Assembly (NCBI GenBank): GCA_950295325.1
Contig: OX485806.1
Location: 866,001 to 930,000, forward strand
Source of the DNA: Polytrichum commune
Taxonomy: Eukaryota; Streptophyta; Polytrichopsida; Polytrichales; Polytrichaceae
DNA length: 64,000 nucleotides
Direction of reading: 5' to 3'
A program made the translations under genes and the position numbers. Positions 41,101-53,126 of this stretch are shown here, in pieces. The notes under the pieces were generated by a model that was not told where the DNA came from, ran no database searches, and saw nothing but the letters and a program-made list of their open reading frames with translations. Every line of letters starts with the position of its first letter. Position 1 is the first letter of the stretch.

Positions 41101-41561
41101 TGAACATCTTTGAACATTTTAATCACTGATTTTTCAAACGTTCTCATATACATGGTTTTTCCAAGCCTCTGCATAATGTCATGTCTCACTTTTTATTATA
41201 TATATTTTTATCAAATAATTGAGCCAACATATTTTTACATATCATAAATACAATATAATAGAAAATAATGCTCCCCATACCATTTTGTATTTTTTAATTA
41301 TATATATTAATTTAAAATAAAAATGAATATTTTAATTAATTAAATAAATAAAATTCAAATTGTACAGTATTGTTCCCAAATAAACTGAGCTCACCTAATG
41401 ACATCAATTTATGTGTTAGCATTGACCACAATAAAATATTAGAATTCTATTCAATATTTAGTCTCTTCATCTTCTGATTAATTGTACTTAACTTAACTGC
41501 TTGGGGCAGGGCGGTGCAGGGCACGGCCTTGGGCAGATGTCATCTAGCCCAAGTCCTCTTG
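38109..41561. mobile_element. 3.45-kb insertion with 26-bp flanking duplication, type unknown
   Basis: Copies 2 and 3 lack this segment. It is bordered by identical 26-bp sequences (38083-38108 and 41562-41587, TTTTACCTTC...CTAAGGC), so it is an insertion with a long target duplication. No terminal inverted repeats, LTRs or poly(A) were seen. The sequence is AT-rich with a (TTA)n run at 39919-39945 and no long open frame. The GC-richer end (about 41505-41560, GCAGGGCGGTGCAGGGCACG) differs from the rest. Confidence 0.65.
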
Positions 41562-41969
41562 TTTTACCTTCTTTTACCAACTAAGGCATTTGCCATGTTA
41601 CAAAGCCTACACATAGGCTTTCCTCCAAGGGGACAAAACCAATAAAGTAGACATGCTTAATTCAATTACTTATCTTTATCATACACCTATATTTGATTGA
41701 TATGTGCCCAATATGTGGTTTGGTGTGGCTCCAAGAATAGATACCAAAAAAACTGCATGGTCAATAGAAGATTACCATTCTAGACTTAATAGTCAAAGAA
41801 AGAAAAAGAAAAAGGAACATCAACGTCTTTTACCCAAACATGCAATGTCCATTCACCGCCTCCCTCTCATGTCAGAGTGAGCATGAGAGTGGGGACGGCT
41901 TAGTGCCTATTTTCGAAGGTGGAGCACGTGGTTAGTGTTAGGGCTATGTGTTCTATGTTAGTTTTGGGT

Positions 41970-43912
41970 CACGGGGAGGTCACTCCTTTTATTAATGCAT
42001 ACACGTGCGCTCATGACCTATTTATCGGGGAGCTATTTACCTTGCAGAAAAAATTATAAGGTATGGTATTTTTCAAAATAAAGGTAAATGCTTGTATTTT
42101 AATACACCCTATCAATAATTATAATTTTTTGGGGAATCGTTTTAAAATACCTTATTTTATTCATACTATAATTTTTTTCTTATACCCCAAATGACCAATT
42201 TTTTTGACTTTATCCCAACTCTTGTTTTTTTTTTCTCTTCTTAAACCACATTTTATTTTGTACACCCTTTTTTTTTTTTGGTTTTGTAAGCAACTTTGTT
42301 TTTCATGAAGGGCGTTTCTCTTTAATAACCATGAATTGTGAAGTTTAGCCATAGTGCTACACTCACAAGAATTAAATCAAAACAAAAACCTAAGACAAAG
42401 GCATGTAACTGAAGCATTGTCTTAGACTATGAAATAAAGTCAAACAAAGCGCCGAAATTTTCCCTCACGGCACGTGAGTTGTGAGCCCAAAATGGTGCCC
42501 ACAATTATTCTTAACCATTATGTTTTTGCTAGTTTGGGTTTTTAAGTGAATCATGCAACTGAAAAACAATAAAAAGAGTGAGGTTTGAGTTGGAATTATA
42601 TTTTAATCTTAGGCTTGTGTGGGTGTGTTAGCGTTAGGAATTACTGGTATTAGTGGTGAGTGATTAAATTAGTGTAGGTATGTTGGTCGAGGGAGAAGGG
42701 TCCGGGGTTTGATGTTCGAATTAGGGCCTCGTGTGTTAGTTTTAGGGGTTAAGGGGGTTATGGATAAGCCTTGGTTCCGGGCTTGGATTAGGAAGGGGGA
42801 GGCAGGAAGAAGAGTAGAGCAAGAGGGGAGGAGGAAGATGGCGAACGCGGCACCGAGATTGAGTCAGGAGCTCCCCGAAGTGGGTTTAGGCTCTCTGGAG
42901 CTCGAATGCGGCACCGAGATTGAGTCAGGAGCTCCCCGAAGTGGGTTCAGGCTCTCTGGAGCTCGAATGCAGCACCGAGATTGAGTCAGGAGCTCCCCGA
43001 AGGTCTCCCAGTCAAGGGGTGAGCCCCTGGGTGTAGCTGCTGGGTGAGCTCCCGAAGTGGGAAGGGCCTGGTGGCCGAAGCAAGTACCGGAGGTTGGTGA
43101 CGGGCAATGACGGGTTGTACCCGGAGCCAAACAACAAACAACCATGACTTAACCACCGAGACTGAAGGCTGATTAGGATAGGGGGGGGGGGGGTAGTATT
43201 AGCATCATTTTATGCTTGGGGTTAGTTGAATGGGTTAAAAACTTATGGATTAGACTAAGGAATTAGGATGGTAGGTAGTTAGAGAGCTACCAAGTGTAAG
43301 GTGGTGATGTTAGGGAGTGAGCTTTGAGAGGGAGGTTGTGTGTGGTGTTATGAGTTGGTGTGTGAAGAGTGTAATAAGAGGGAGAAGCATTTTTCAATGC
43401 TTGTGCTCTCATTGTTGAATAAACCAATGTGCCAATATCGACGGGAAATGCGGTGGAGTTTGATAATGTCTAGGAATGGAATTCTGTGAACAATGCATGT
43501 GAGCACCATGCCCCCACCGGACTACGACGCTTAAGGGTGGGTGGTTTGGCCTCACATGAGTAGAGACCATTAACTCCACATTGGAATCGTTGGTTCAATA
43601 ACGTTCAAGCAAGCTAGCGTGCGAAGTCATCCATCCAAGCATTTTCAACACAATGCCTTTTTCCATCCACTAGCACAAACCCTACCCTAGACCTGCTACC
43701 CTTAGTAATTGTTTCCACACTGTTTTATATGTACTGACTAGATAAAAGAGGCCATTATATGTGATGGTATTTTACATGTAAACATGTTTCATTATTTTTA
43801 AACCCCATGTATAATATGCTTGTTTTTTGCAAAATTTACCTACAATGAATATATTAGACCTTATTCTTTATCACACGTTGTTTCTACAATTTTCGCAAGT
43901 GACCTCCCCGTG
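41970..43912. mobile_element. 1,943-bp TIR element with 8-bp target duplication (hAT-like)
   Basis: Perfect 15-bp terminal inverted repeats CACGGGGAGGTCACT (41970-41984) and AGTGACCTCCCCGTG (43898-43912) are flanked by TTTTGGGT on both sides (41962-41969, 43913-43920). Copy 3 of the surrounding repeat has the uninterrupted site with a single TTTTGGGT near 53070. An 8-bp duplication is the hallmark of hAT elements, though a few other superfamilies share it. No transposase was seen, so it is non-autonomous. Confidence 0.85.
42846..43010 (+). repeat. 61-bp tandem repeat inside the TIR element
   Basis: The block CACCGAGATTGAGTCAGGAG begins at 42851, 42912 and 42973 (period 61, about 2.6 copies). 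Frames stay open through it, but the period is not a multiple of three, so no protein repeat is implied. Confidence 0.85.
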
Positions 43913-44849
43913 TTTTGGGTTTTAGTGTTAGTAAATGTGTTTAGTCAAGTGGGACCGGGGTTTGTTTCTTTTCTAATTTCCTTTTGTTTAGGATTATGTG
44001 TGTTAGGCACTTTATAGCACTTTATTTGGGAGAAAGATTCCATTAGTAAATGGATTTTGGAGTTGGGGATTTGTAGGTCTTGGAGAAGTTTAACAGTTGT
44101 TGTATGTATAATGCCCCTAATTCCTACCGTGATTATAATGAGTGGTAGTACAATCCATCCTAGTTGGGACAAGAGTAGGTGGAGAATGGAGTATTTATCA
44201 AGTTTTGGGTTGGTGGCTTCTATGGGGAACCTATAATATTAGTAAGTGAATTTAATTATTTGTACTTTGAAGTTTGAGGTGGGTGTGGAGGGTGGTTATC
44301 TATAGGTGGAGGTCCTAAGATACATAATACATTGGGTTTCATTCGAGTTGGACATTTACATCTTGGTAGATAGCATGTTCCTGGGAGTAACCATGAGGTT
44401 ATGGTGTTGTCTATAATGTTAATGACTCAATAGTCAACATAAATGGGAGGACTGATATGACCATTTAAATGAGCACAAGAATCTTCACTTTAACAATGAA
44501 GAATTTGACGTCCAAAAAATATGAGGACAATGGCGACGACCTTGATTTGGATTTGCCGACCATCTTGTACTAACCGTGCGTTTTCATATCCTACGAGAAG
44601 TGGGCTAGTCGGAAAACTAACCATTTAAGACCCATCTACCTTAGAAGTGAAAATAGCAAGTGGTTGAAGATCAGTGTAGTGGCTCTGTCTGTTTCTTCTC
44701 AGACGCAAGAGAATCAAAAAAATCAGACATAAGCCCTTCTCATGAGTGATTATGTTTGAGGCAATCACTGACAAGGAATCGCTATTTACTGGAGACAAAA
44801 AGAATCTCCTTCTTTACAAAAAAAATCAAAGGATATGATTACATACTTT

Positions 44850-45204
44850 AGGGCCGGTTTACACTACGGTGGAGAAGGCCTCCGGTCGGTCAAGAATGCT
44901 TGGCCAAGACATGGTTATATGAGGCAAATGGTGGATGTGCCGGAGAAGAATTAAAGGCAATAAAATATTTCTTAAGGAGTCTTGACCGGTTGAAGTCTAA
45001 ACACCTAGAGGAGAAGTTTAGCGGAGAAGTCCACCGGAGAAGTCCACCGGTGAAGAGAAGTTCACCTAATGGTGAAGATTTTTTGTGATGAAAAACCATA
45101 ATTCTCTACATTCACATTGTATCAAAAGACTTCAACAAGAATTGTGTTCATAAGAATTGTGTAATATAATGTTCAATTTTATTCAAAAGATAATGAAAAT
45201 TGCC
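44850..45204. repeat. One-ended relative of the TTA-type TIR elements
   Basis: GGGCCGGTTTACACTACGG at 44850, preceded by TTA, matches the terminal repeat of the elements at 53127 and 54192. No opposite end was found before 45205, so this is either truncated or diverged. The interior contains short GGAGAAGTCCACC repeats. Confidence 0.5.
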
Positions 45205-45942
45205 AAATAAGCAATAGCAATAGCAACTTTATCTACATTTCTAATAGCAACCTTATCTACATTTCTAGACCAACAACAAAGCAATGTCAATGAACTTAGG
45301 ACAAAGCTTTTGTTTTTAGAGAAATCCATCACTATTTCATGTGTTCAAGAGTCTTATCAAACAACAATAGAGTCCTATTATGATCATTAAGTAAGCATAA
45401 ATTTATTTTCATAACAAATGTATGTGATGATATTTTATAAGTGTTACCAATGACTACATGTTTACCACGTAATTGTTATTCTTATAAGTGTTAATTTTTT
45501 AATTGCCCACCCTCTCTAATTGGTATTGTGTTACAAATTCTATACTCCCAAGAGATAACACTTAGAGTGGGTAGATTGTAAGACCCATTCACGTTACTAC
45601 GGACACACATAGTACAGACACACATAGAAGACTATAGAAGGAATCACAAGAACAAAAAATATTATTATAAATGTATCATGAACAAGCACTTGACCAAGTA
45701 CAATCTAACCTCTATAAAGGTGTAAGCATGGTAAAGTGGACCAATAAAGTGCTCCGGTATACTAAAATTGTCGCAACCCTTGCTAGTGCCCCTTAACTAT
45801 CTTGACCATTTCTCAATTCTAGCAATGGCCACGAGCGCTAACCCTTCGCATTCCATCCATGCGAATGGTCAGCTCCCCGTACTACAGACCTCTTAGCTCA
45901 AAGGTGGGTGACCAACCCTCCTACACTTGCATGTACCTTTCG
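45205..45942. repeat. Second copy of the 32190 repeat with a partial TGTCGCAACCC arm
   Basis: 45205-45768 parallels 32190-32774. TGTCGCAACCC begins at 45769 and the homology to the left arm of the foldback structure runs to about 45935, where it stops and copy 2 of the segmental repeat begins. Confidence 0.7.
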
Positions 45943-48900
45943 TACACACTTAACACATATTTGTAAGTGAAACTGGACTACGTTCAAACATGTTGAATTC
46001 TATTTTAGGATCTTGTGACAGGATTGTATGGTAAGATCCCCCAACAGAATATATTGAGTTGATTATGATATTATAGCAAGAGTCTTGATTGCATGTTCAC
46101 TATTCAACATTTATTTATATATACTTAACATCAACAGAAAGATTTATATTTTTTTCCATCATATTTTAATGACACAAAATTCAAAAAAACATTGAGTCTT
46201 TCATGTTGAATTTTATGTTTCTTCCCTTGATCCTTGGACTTAAGAAAGTGAAATTATGCTCAGTTTTTTATTCAAATTCCCAATTACTTCTCATTAATGC
46301 CTTACCCCATAACATTATTAAGCAACTAGATGATGGTCTTTGTCCAAAGAAAGAGGTGATAATTCAAAAAACTCTTATACATTATAGCTACTTGTTGGAA
46401 ACCCTACAACACGCAACTTGAGTGCTCTGCATAAATGGGGATTCCCAAAAGTAAAGGAGCATTATGCTTGCCCAAGACCTAGTCCCACAGATTGTAACCA
46501 AGGAGCTAAGGTAGATACATGGAAAACGGTGAAAATAAGTTGAATCAGCCAAAATGAGTGGGTTGAAATTTGTGCAATATTTTTTTAGAGATGGTGTAGA
46601 GGAAATGATGAGGAATGCAAGTTGTTTCATAATTTTACTCCATGTAAATAATTAGTTACATTCTTCCAAAGCGGCAAGTAATTCAAATCTCCTTAGACTT
46701 GTATAGTAGAGTCTCCCCAATTTTAGAATCAAAATATCCTACTTTGCATACAAATGTACACAAAATGGGTAATTCAATGGCACCAAAAAGTGATTGCAAG
46801 TGGTGTGAAACAACACCTATCTAACCAATCACTACAACCCACCTATCATGCATCATTTTTAGGCCACCACTTTTACAATCAACCATTTTAGATCCACACA
46901 AGAATCATTCTACCCTCGGTCTAAGTGCAACAATACCGGTCATTCGGTTAATGTTTTTTCACAACCAAGATGGCATGGCCATGATAGGCTTTGTCCCAAT
47001 TGGTCTATTCAATTTAATAGAATTGGCATAATGGTGGTACAATGTAATAGTAGTATAAATTGACATTATAGTATCAATGTAATATTGGTATAATATTGTA
47101 CTCTAAGAGCAAGTTTAGCGCCTTTCTACCAAATTATTATTGTAAATGAAAAAGTGATTTGGAATGTTTAAACATAAATTTGAAGCTCTAACAATATAAA
47201 ATTGCCAAATGTGATGCCAAATGGGTTTGAATCCAAATCAATAGGTTCCAAACATGCAACGAGTAAAGTCACTTTGGTCATACCCATAGCTTAAGCAAAC
47301 CTCATCATCACCATCTCATCATCCCACATGCTTCGTGCTTACTGTCCTTAGGCATTTACTAAACTTTCATATTTTCAGCTATTTGACTCAACAATTTTAA
47401 AATAATTTGATATGCATTTGTATAACTATTGAAACTAAACCTATAATAGAACTACAAAACCATTTTATTAACATATGAACCTAGAATGAACTTCTAATGA
47501 ATGTTTGATGAAATCCTGAAATTTTAAAGAAATTTTAAGAATGCAGAATATAGAAAAACATTTGATAAAATTTTGAGAAACTTCTAAGGAACTTTTTAGA
47601 TACTCTTGAGATACTTGAGAAACTCTGAGGAGTTTTGGGAAACTTTTAGAAAAATCTCAGGCAATTGTGGGAAAGTTTTGAGAGACTACAGATTGAGGGA
47701 AAAAAAGAAAAGTAGAAATTAGATGATACTAGAAATTGGATGAAATTGGAAACTAGGGATGAAACAAAAAACTGGTTGACATCAATAATTGGATGAAAGT
47801 TTATTAAATGGATGAGAATGAAAGACATGGAAAAAACTCCTAGAGTTTTAAGAAATGTTCAAAAGGAAGCTTAATAAAGAGTTCTAAGCAATTTCCAAGA
47901 GTTTCTAGAACCCAAGCCATGAGAATTTTCCAAAGTTTACATTTGATGTAGTTTCTAGAATATGGTGCATAACAAGTTTCTCAAATCTAATTTAGAGGAA
48001 GAGTCTAGGGTCTACTTCTCCAAATTTCATGAAATCTACACTTAGAAAGATTTGAATACCTACTTAGAAGATTCTAAATCTTTATCACGTTTAGAATTTA
48101 AAATCTACATTTCAAAAGATTTTGAAGTCTTTATTTGTATGAAGATTCTAAAACCTCTTTTTCCGTAACATTCTAGAATATACTCTTTGTTAATATTCTA
48201 GACTCTACTGTTCTACAAGATTCCAAAATTCTCGCACACATAGTTTCTAGGATCTATGGTGTAAGAAGTTCTATAACATACATATCAAATAGGTTTTAAA
48301 TTTATATATCATAAAATTTCTAGAACTGACCAATATCAAATACTTATATAATTGAGAGTTCAGTCATTCATACTTCAAAATTTACCACTCCTTTTTTACC
48401 TCTCTTTTTTAACCTTGTTTTGCCTTTTTTTACCAACTAAGGCCTTTGTCATGTCAAAATGACTACACCTAGGCTTTCCCCCAATGAGACAAAGCCAATA
48501 AAGTAGATGTGCTTAATTCAATTACCTATCTCTATCAGACACCTAATATATTTGATTGATATGTGTCCAATATGGGGTTTGGTGTGGCTGCAAGAACAGA
48601 TACCAAAAAGATTGCATGATCAATAGAAGATTATCATTCTAGACTTAATATTCAAAGAAAGAAAAAGAAAAAAGAACATCAACGTCTTTTACCTAGATAT
48701 GCGATCTCCGTTCACCGCCTCCCTCTCATGTCCGCGTGAGCATGAGAGTAGGAGCGGCCTAGTGCCTATATTCATAGGTGGACCGTGTGGTTAGTCTTAG
48801 AGTTGTGTGCTCTATGTTTTAGTACTAGTAAGTGCGTTTAGTCAAGTGGAACTAGGGCTTGTCTCTTTTCTAATTTCCTTTTGTTTAGGATTATGTGTGT

Positions 48901-49244
48901 TAAGTATCTTATATCAATTTGGGAGAAAGGTTTCATTAGTTCATGGATTTTGGAATTGAGATTTGTAAGTCTTGGAGGAGATTCACAAATTTTTGTGTGT
49001 ATAGTACCCCTTATTCCTACCATGATTATGATGGTTGGTAGTACAATCCATCCTAGTTAGGATAGGAGTGGATGAAGGATGGCATATTTTTGGTTGGTGG
49101 CTTCTGTAAGGAATCTAACATTATAGTAAGTGAATTCAATTATTTGTACTTTGAAATTTGGGTTGAATGTGGAGGGTGGTTTATCTGTAGGTGGGGCTCC
49201 TAAGATACATAATATGCCGGGTCTAAGTTGAGCTGGGCAAAAAG

Positions 49245-51440
49245 GTAGTAACAGAAGGTAGAATTAAGGGAGTAGTACTACCCGGGGGTAAGAAACAGCA
49301 GCTCATTTCACAATACGCAGATGATTCTTCATTTATGGTTAAAGGGGAAAAGAATGATGTTGACGAGTTGGTTAGGCTTCTTAAAATGTTCAGCGAAGCA
49401 TCAGGCATGGAAATTAACTGGGAGAAGTCGAGCGCGTATTGGTTCGATAAATATACGCATAAGCCGGAATGGCTTAATGGGTACAACTGGAGGTGGGCAG
49501 AGGAGGGCGACCTTTCAAAGCTTTTAGGTACCCCGTTTGGCCTTAACCTTAACACGCCGGATGTGGACAACTTCCTCTATTCCAAAATTTCTAAAAAGCT
49601 AGCCTACTGGAGTACAATGAAGCTCTCCTTGGGAGGTAGGATAGTCATATGTAACCAAGTTCTTTTGTCCACATTGTGGTTTTTTATCACAGTTTGGGGG
49701 GGTTCCAACAAGATTTTATCCAAGATTAGGGGAGCAATCCGGAATTATCTATGGTCCGGAAAGGAACAACTCACGCGGACAAGAGTTAGCTGGAGGGAAT
49801 GTTGTTTAAAGAAGAAGAACGGGGGGTTAGGCTTGGTGGACCCGGAGGGGGCTAAAACTAGCCTATTGTGTAAATGGATAGTGAAAGCAATGGAACCCGG
49901 GGAATCCAACCTTCAACTAATGCTTCGGTATAGGTTGGCAAGATTTAACCCACAAAGGGGAAAAAGGTGGGGGGTAAGCCTGGATTGGTTTACCAATAGA
50001 CAGCACCAAGGCGTCCCGGGCTCTAAGATTTGGGGACACATAAGCAGGGCTTGGAAAATCATGGTTAGAGGGACTTATCAACTTCCCCCTCGCACTAAGA
50101 TGGAACTTCTCCATTCGAATATTTGGTGGGCAGATGGTGTGGAACTACTAGAGAAAGGAATTGACTATGATAGAGGCCTTCACTTATACCGTAAAGGAAT
50201 CCGGTGCGTAGATGATGTATGGGATAGCTCGGAACAAGAATTTCTCACATGGGAGAAAGCTCAAAGGAAATTTAAACTTACGGATCACGAGCGAGGAGAC
50301 TGGGAGGAGGTGACGGATGAAATTTCTCGATACTGGCGCCATCTATTGGATACCGAGGAGGACACTACTTACGCCGGTCAGTGGTTAGGCTTCTATGTGG
50401 GAACCGGGGAAGACCCGGCCTTAGTCATTAGATGTGGTGAGGAATTCACCCCGGAATGCATGCAAATGAAAACTCTTACCCTGCCACTCCCAGTTCAATG
50501 TTACACGGTTGGTACACACTCTAGATGCCTGAGGGAATGGGAACGTCCACAAGGGGAGCTTGAGGGGTTCTTCCACAAAGTTAAGACTATCCACACTAAC
50601 CGGGGGCCTAAGAGAGAGGGGAAAAGGGAGGAAGTTATCTTCTTCTACGGCAAACTTGCCACCCTTGAGTGGGACCCGGATAGGTGGCGATGGATTGATG
50701 GGAGCCACTTCCTTGACTATACGACTAAGGATGGCCGTGACAACATCCTTAATAGGAACCAGGGCACCACGCGGGTGGCGGATAAATGGCAAGGTTACCT
50801 CCCAGGGAATTACAAGTTTTATTGGTCACAAGTATGGGATCCAATGCGATCGGGTAAGGAAGCCGCATTCATTTGGTCCATTTGGCACAAGGCAGTGGCA
50901 GTTAATGAGTGGAGGGCACGCATTGCTCCGGTTTCTATTTCCAAGCAATGTGTGTTTTGCTTACCTAACACTAGCGAATCGGTTAAACATAAATTTTGGG
51001 ATTGTATCCAAGCTAGACGGGCATGGAGATGGGCTACTTACATCATGCACGAAATGTGCGGGGTTAGGTCCGGTAACTATGACTGCTTCAACTGGAAGCA
51101 AGTGGTGTTCGGGGAAAGAATTCCCAAAAGATACGGGAAAGTGATTAAAATCTGGCACCTTCTTAGAGGCATTACTCTTTGGACCATTTGGATTGAACGG
51201 AATGACAAAGTGTTTAACCAGACACAATGGCATGAATCCAAGGTCAAACAACAAATTTGGGATGCTTTGATCATCTACGCTAAGATGGCCTGGAAGAGGG
51301 TGTTGGAACATGTTAAGATTAGCAGCTTCTCCAAAGAGGCGTTGGTGCGTGGTTTCGACAAGACTTGGGGCGCGAGGGGAGTCCTTTGTCGACGTCATGA
51401 TTTACACATGAACTGGAATTGGAAGAGACAGCGTAGGTAG
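49245..51440 (+). CDS. LINE ORF2 C-terminal part: RT palm to zinc-binding domain
   Basis: The frame is open from 49245 with no start codon because the element is truncated. It begins VVTEGRIKGVVLPGG and reaches the RT catalytic box YADD at 49314-49325. The thumb and connection region follows (SGMEINWEKS, LGTPFGLNL, KLAYWSTMKLSLGGRIVICN, WRECCLKKKNGGLGLVDP), typical of plant L1-type LINEs. Near the C-terminus is the zf-RVT domain: AAFIWSIWHKAVAVNEWRAR, then CVFC...HKFWDC...ARRAW. The endonuclease and RT fingers are missing, so it cannot be self-mobile. Confidence 0.92.
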   Translation, partial: VVTEGRIKGVVLPGGKKQQLISQYADDSSFMVKGEKNDVDELVRLLKMFSEASGMEINWEKSSAYWFDKYTHKPEWLNGYNWRWAEEGDLSKLLGTPFGLNLNTPDVDNFLYSKISKKLAYWSTMKLSLGGRIVICNQVLLSTLWFFITVWGGSNKILSKIRGAIRNYLWSGKEQLTRTRVSWRECCLKKKNGGLGLVDPEGAKTSLLCKWIVKAMEPGESNLQLMLRYRLARFNPQRGKRWGVSLDWFTNRQHQGVPGSKIWGHISRAWKIMVRGTYQLPPRTKMELLHSNIWWADGVELLEKGIDYDRGLHLYRKGIRCVDDVWDSSEQEFLTWEKAQRKFKLTDHERGDWEEVTDEISRYWRHLLDTEEDTTYAGQWLGFYVGTGEDPALVIRCGEEFTPECMQMKTLTLPLPVQCYTVGTHSRCLREWERPQGELEGFFHKVKTIHTNRGPKREGKREEVIFFYGKLATLEWDPDRWRWIDGSHFLDYTTKDGRDNILNRNQGTTRVADKWQGYLPGNYKFYWSQVWDPMRSGKEAAFIWSIWHKAVAVNEWRARIAPVSISKQCVFCLPNTSESVKHKFWDCIQARRAWRWATYIMHEMCGVRSGNYDCFNWKQVVFGERIPKRYGKVIKIWHLLRGITLWTIWIERNDKVFNQTQWHESKVKQQIWDALIIYAKMAWKRVLEHVKISSFSKEALVRGFDKTWGARGVLCRRHDLHMNWNWKRQRR

Positions 51441-51684
51441 GGAGGGGACCCTTGTTTGGGTCCCGGGGGGTTTTGGTGGGTAGGGGGTTGTCCTTGGTTG
51501 GTGGGGTGGGGGTTGTCCTTGGTTTGGGTGGTCCGGGGGTTGTCCTTGGGTGGGGTCGGTGTTTTCTTTTCTCTTTTACGTGGCGGTGTTCACGCGTCCG
51601 AGGGGCCCGCCTCCCCTCTGTGAGGGCGCGTGTTTTTCTTTTGTGGTATCCATTTTGGCGCTGGCCGTTTGGCCTTCTGTCTCC

Positions 51685-51712
<28 letters not shown>
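51685..51712 (+). other. LINE poly(A) tail
   Basis: Uninterrupted run of about 28 A between the 3' UTR end (CTTCTGTCTCC) and the right target duplication. Confidence 0.95.
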
Positions 51713-51715
<3 letters not shown>

Positions 51716-53126
51716 GAGCTGGGCATTTACATCTTGGTAGATAGCATGTGCATGAAAATAGCCATGAGAGTATGGTGTTGTCTTTAATGTTACTAACTCA
51801 ATAGTCAACATAAATGGGGGGACTTATATGACCATTTAAATAAGCACAAGCATCTTCACTCAAACTTCATACGACGTCCAAAAATATGTAGACAATGGCT
51901 ACAGCCTCGATTTGGATTTGCCAACCACCTCATACTAACCGTGCATTTTCATATCCTAAGAGAGAAGTGGGGTAGTCGGACAACTAGCCATTTAAGACCC
52001 ATCTACCTTGGAAGTGAAAGCATGAGCACATAGCAAGTGGTTGAAGATCAGTGAAGTGACACTCTCTGTTTCTTCTCAGACGCAAGAAAAACGAAAAATT
52101 CAGACATAAGCAGGTCTGACGAGTGATTATATTTGAGGCCATCACTGACAAGGATTCGCTATTTACTGGAGGAAAAAGAATCTCCTTCTTTACAGAAAAA
52201 TCAAAGGATGTGTAGGAGGCAAGAATTGCAAAGAACGATGACAATTCAGTTGTCAGACAGAGTTCCATATACATGGACATTGAGCACAATAAGTTAGATG
52301 GTTTAGATTTTCTTTTAACAATTCCAGTCTGCCATAAACTGACCACTCTGTCTGTTGTGAAGCATAGAGAATAAACTGTTGCACTGTAAGGTTTTAAAAT
52401 CTTCTTTTCAATATATTTTGGAATCTCTACTTGTATAAAGATTTTGAAATCTCTTTTTCCAAAACATTCTAGAATCTACATTTTGCTAATATTCAAGAGT
52501 CTACTGGTCTACAAGATTCTAAAATTCTCGCACATATAGTCTCTAGAATCTATTATGTAAGAAGTTCTATAACTTGCACATTAAATAGGTTTTGAATTTA
52601 TGTATCATAAAATTTCTAGAACTGACCGATATCAAATACTTATATATAATTGAGAGTTCAGCCATTTACACTTTAAAATTTACCACTCATTTTTTACCTT
52701 CTTTACTAAGGACTTTGTCATGTCAGAATGCCTACACACAGGCTCTCCTGCAAGGGGACAAAGTCAATAAAGTAGATGTGCTTAATTTAGTTATTCAATC
52801 AGATACCTACATTTGATTAATATGTGCCCAATATGTGGTTTGGTGTGGTTGCAAGAACAAATACCAAAAAGACTGCATGCTCAATAGAAGATTACTATTC
52901 TAGAATAGTAAAAAAAATAAAATAAAAAATCAACGTCTTTTACCCATACATGCGATGTCCATTCACCGCCTCCCTCTCTTGTCTGCGTGAGCATGAGAAT
53001 GGGACTACGTAATGCCTATATTCATAGGTGGATCATGTGGTTAGTGTTAGGGCTATGTGTTCTATGTTAGTTTTGGGTTTTAATGTTAGTAAATATGTTT
53101 AGTCAAGTGGGGTTGGGGTTTGTTTA

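Larger units (their letters stand above)
35568..44849. repeat. Segmental repeat, copy 1 (with two insertions)
   Basis: Homologous to 45943-52205 in the same orientation (for example, the AACATTATTAAGCAGCTAGATG region near 35950 matches 46310). It contains two insertions absent from the other copies (38109-41561 and 41970-43912). The repeat itself has no open frame of note. A degenerate family of TTCTAGAATCT-like short repeats fills 37500-38080. Confidence 0.8.
49240..51712 (+). mobile_element. 5'-truncated L1-type LINE with target duplication and poly(A)
   Basis: Flanked by GTTGAGCTGGGCA at 49227-49239 and again at 51713-51725, with a run of about 28 A directly before the right copy. It starts inside the RT palm (5' truncation) and its frame is open to the stop, so it is a young target-primed insertion. 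Its 3' UTR (51441-51684) is strongly G-rich with repeated GGGGGTTGTCCTTGG units. Confidence 0.93.
45943..52205. repeat. Segmental repeat, copy 2 (interrupted by a LINE)
   Basis: Matches copy 1 from about 35568, without the two insertions found there, and contains the LINE at 49240-51712. The non-LINE parts have no genes. Confidence 0.8.

Noticed and set aside
51319-51811. Minus-strand frames with poly-Phe
   Set aside because: These read through the LINE poly(A) tail and G-rich 3' UTR in antisense.
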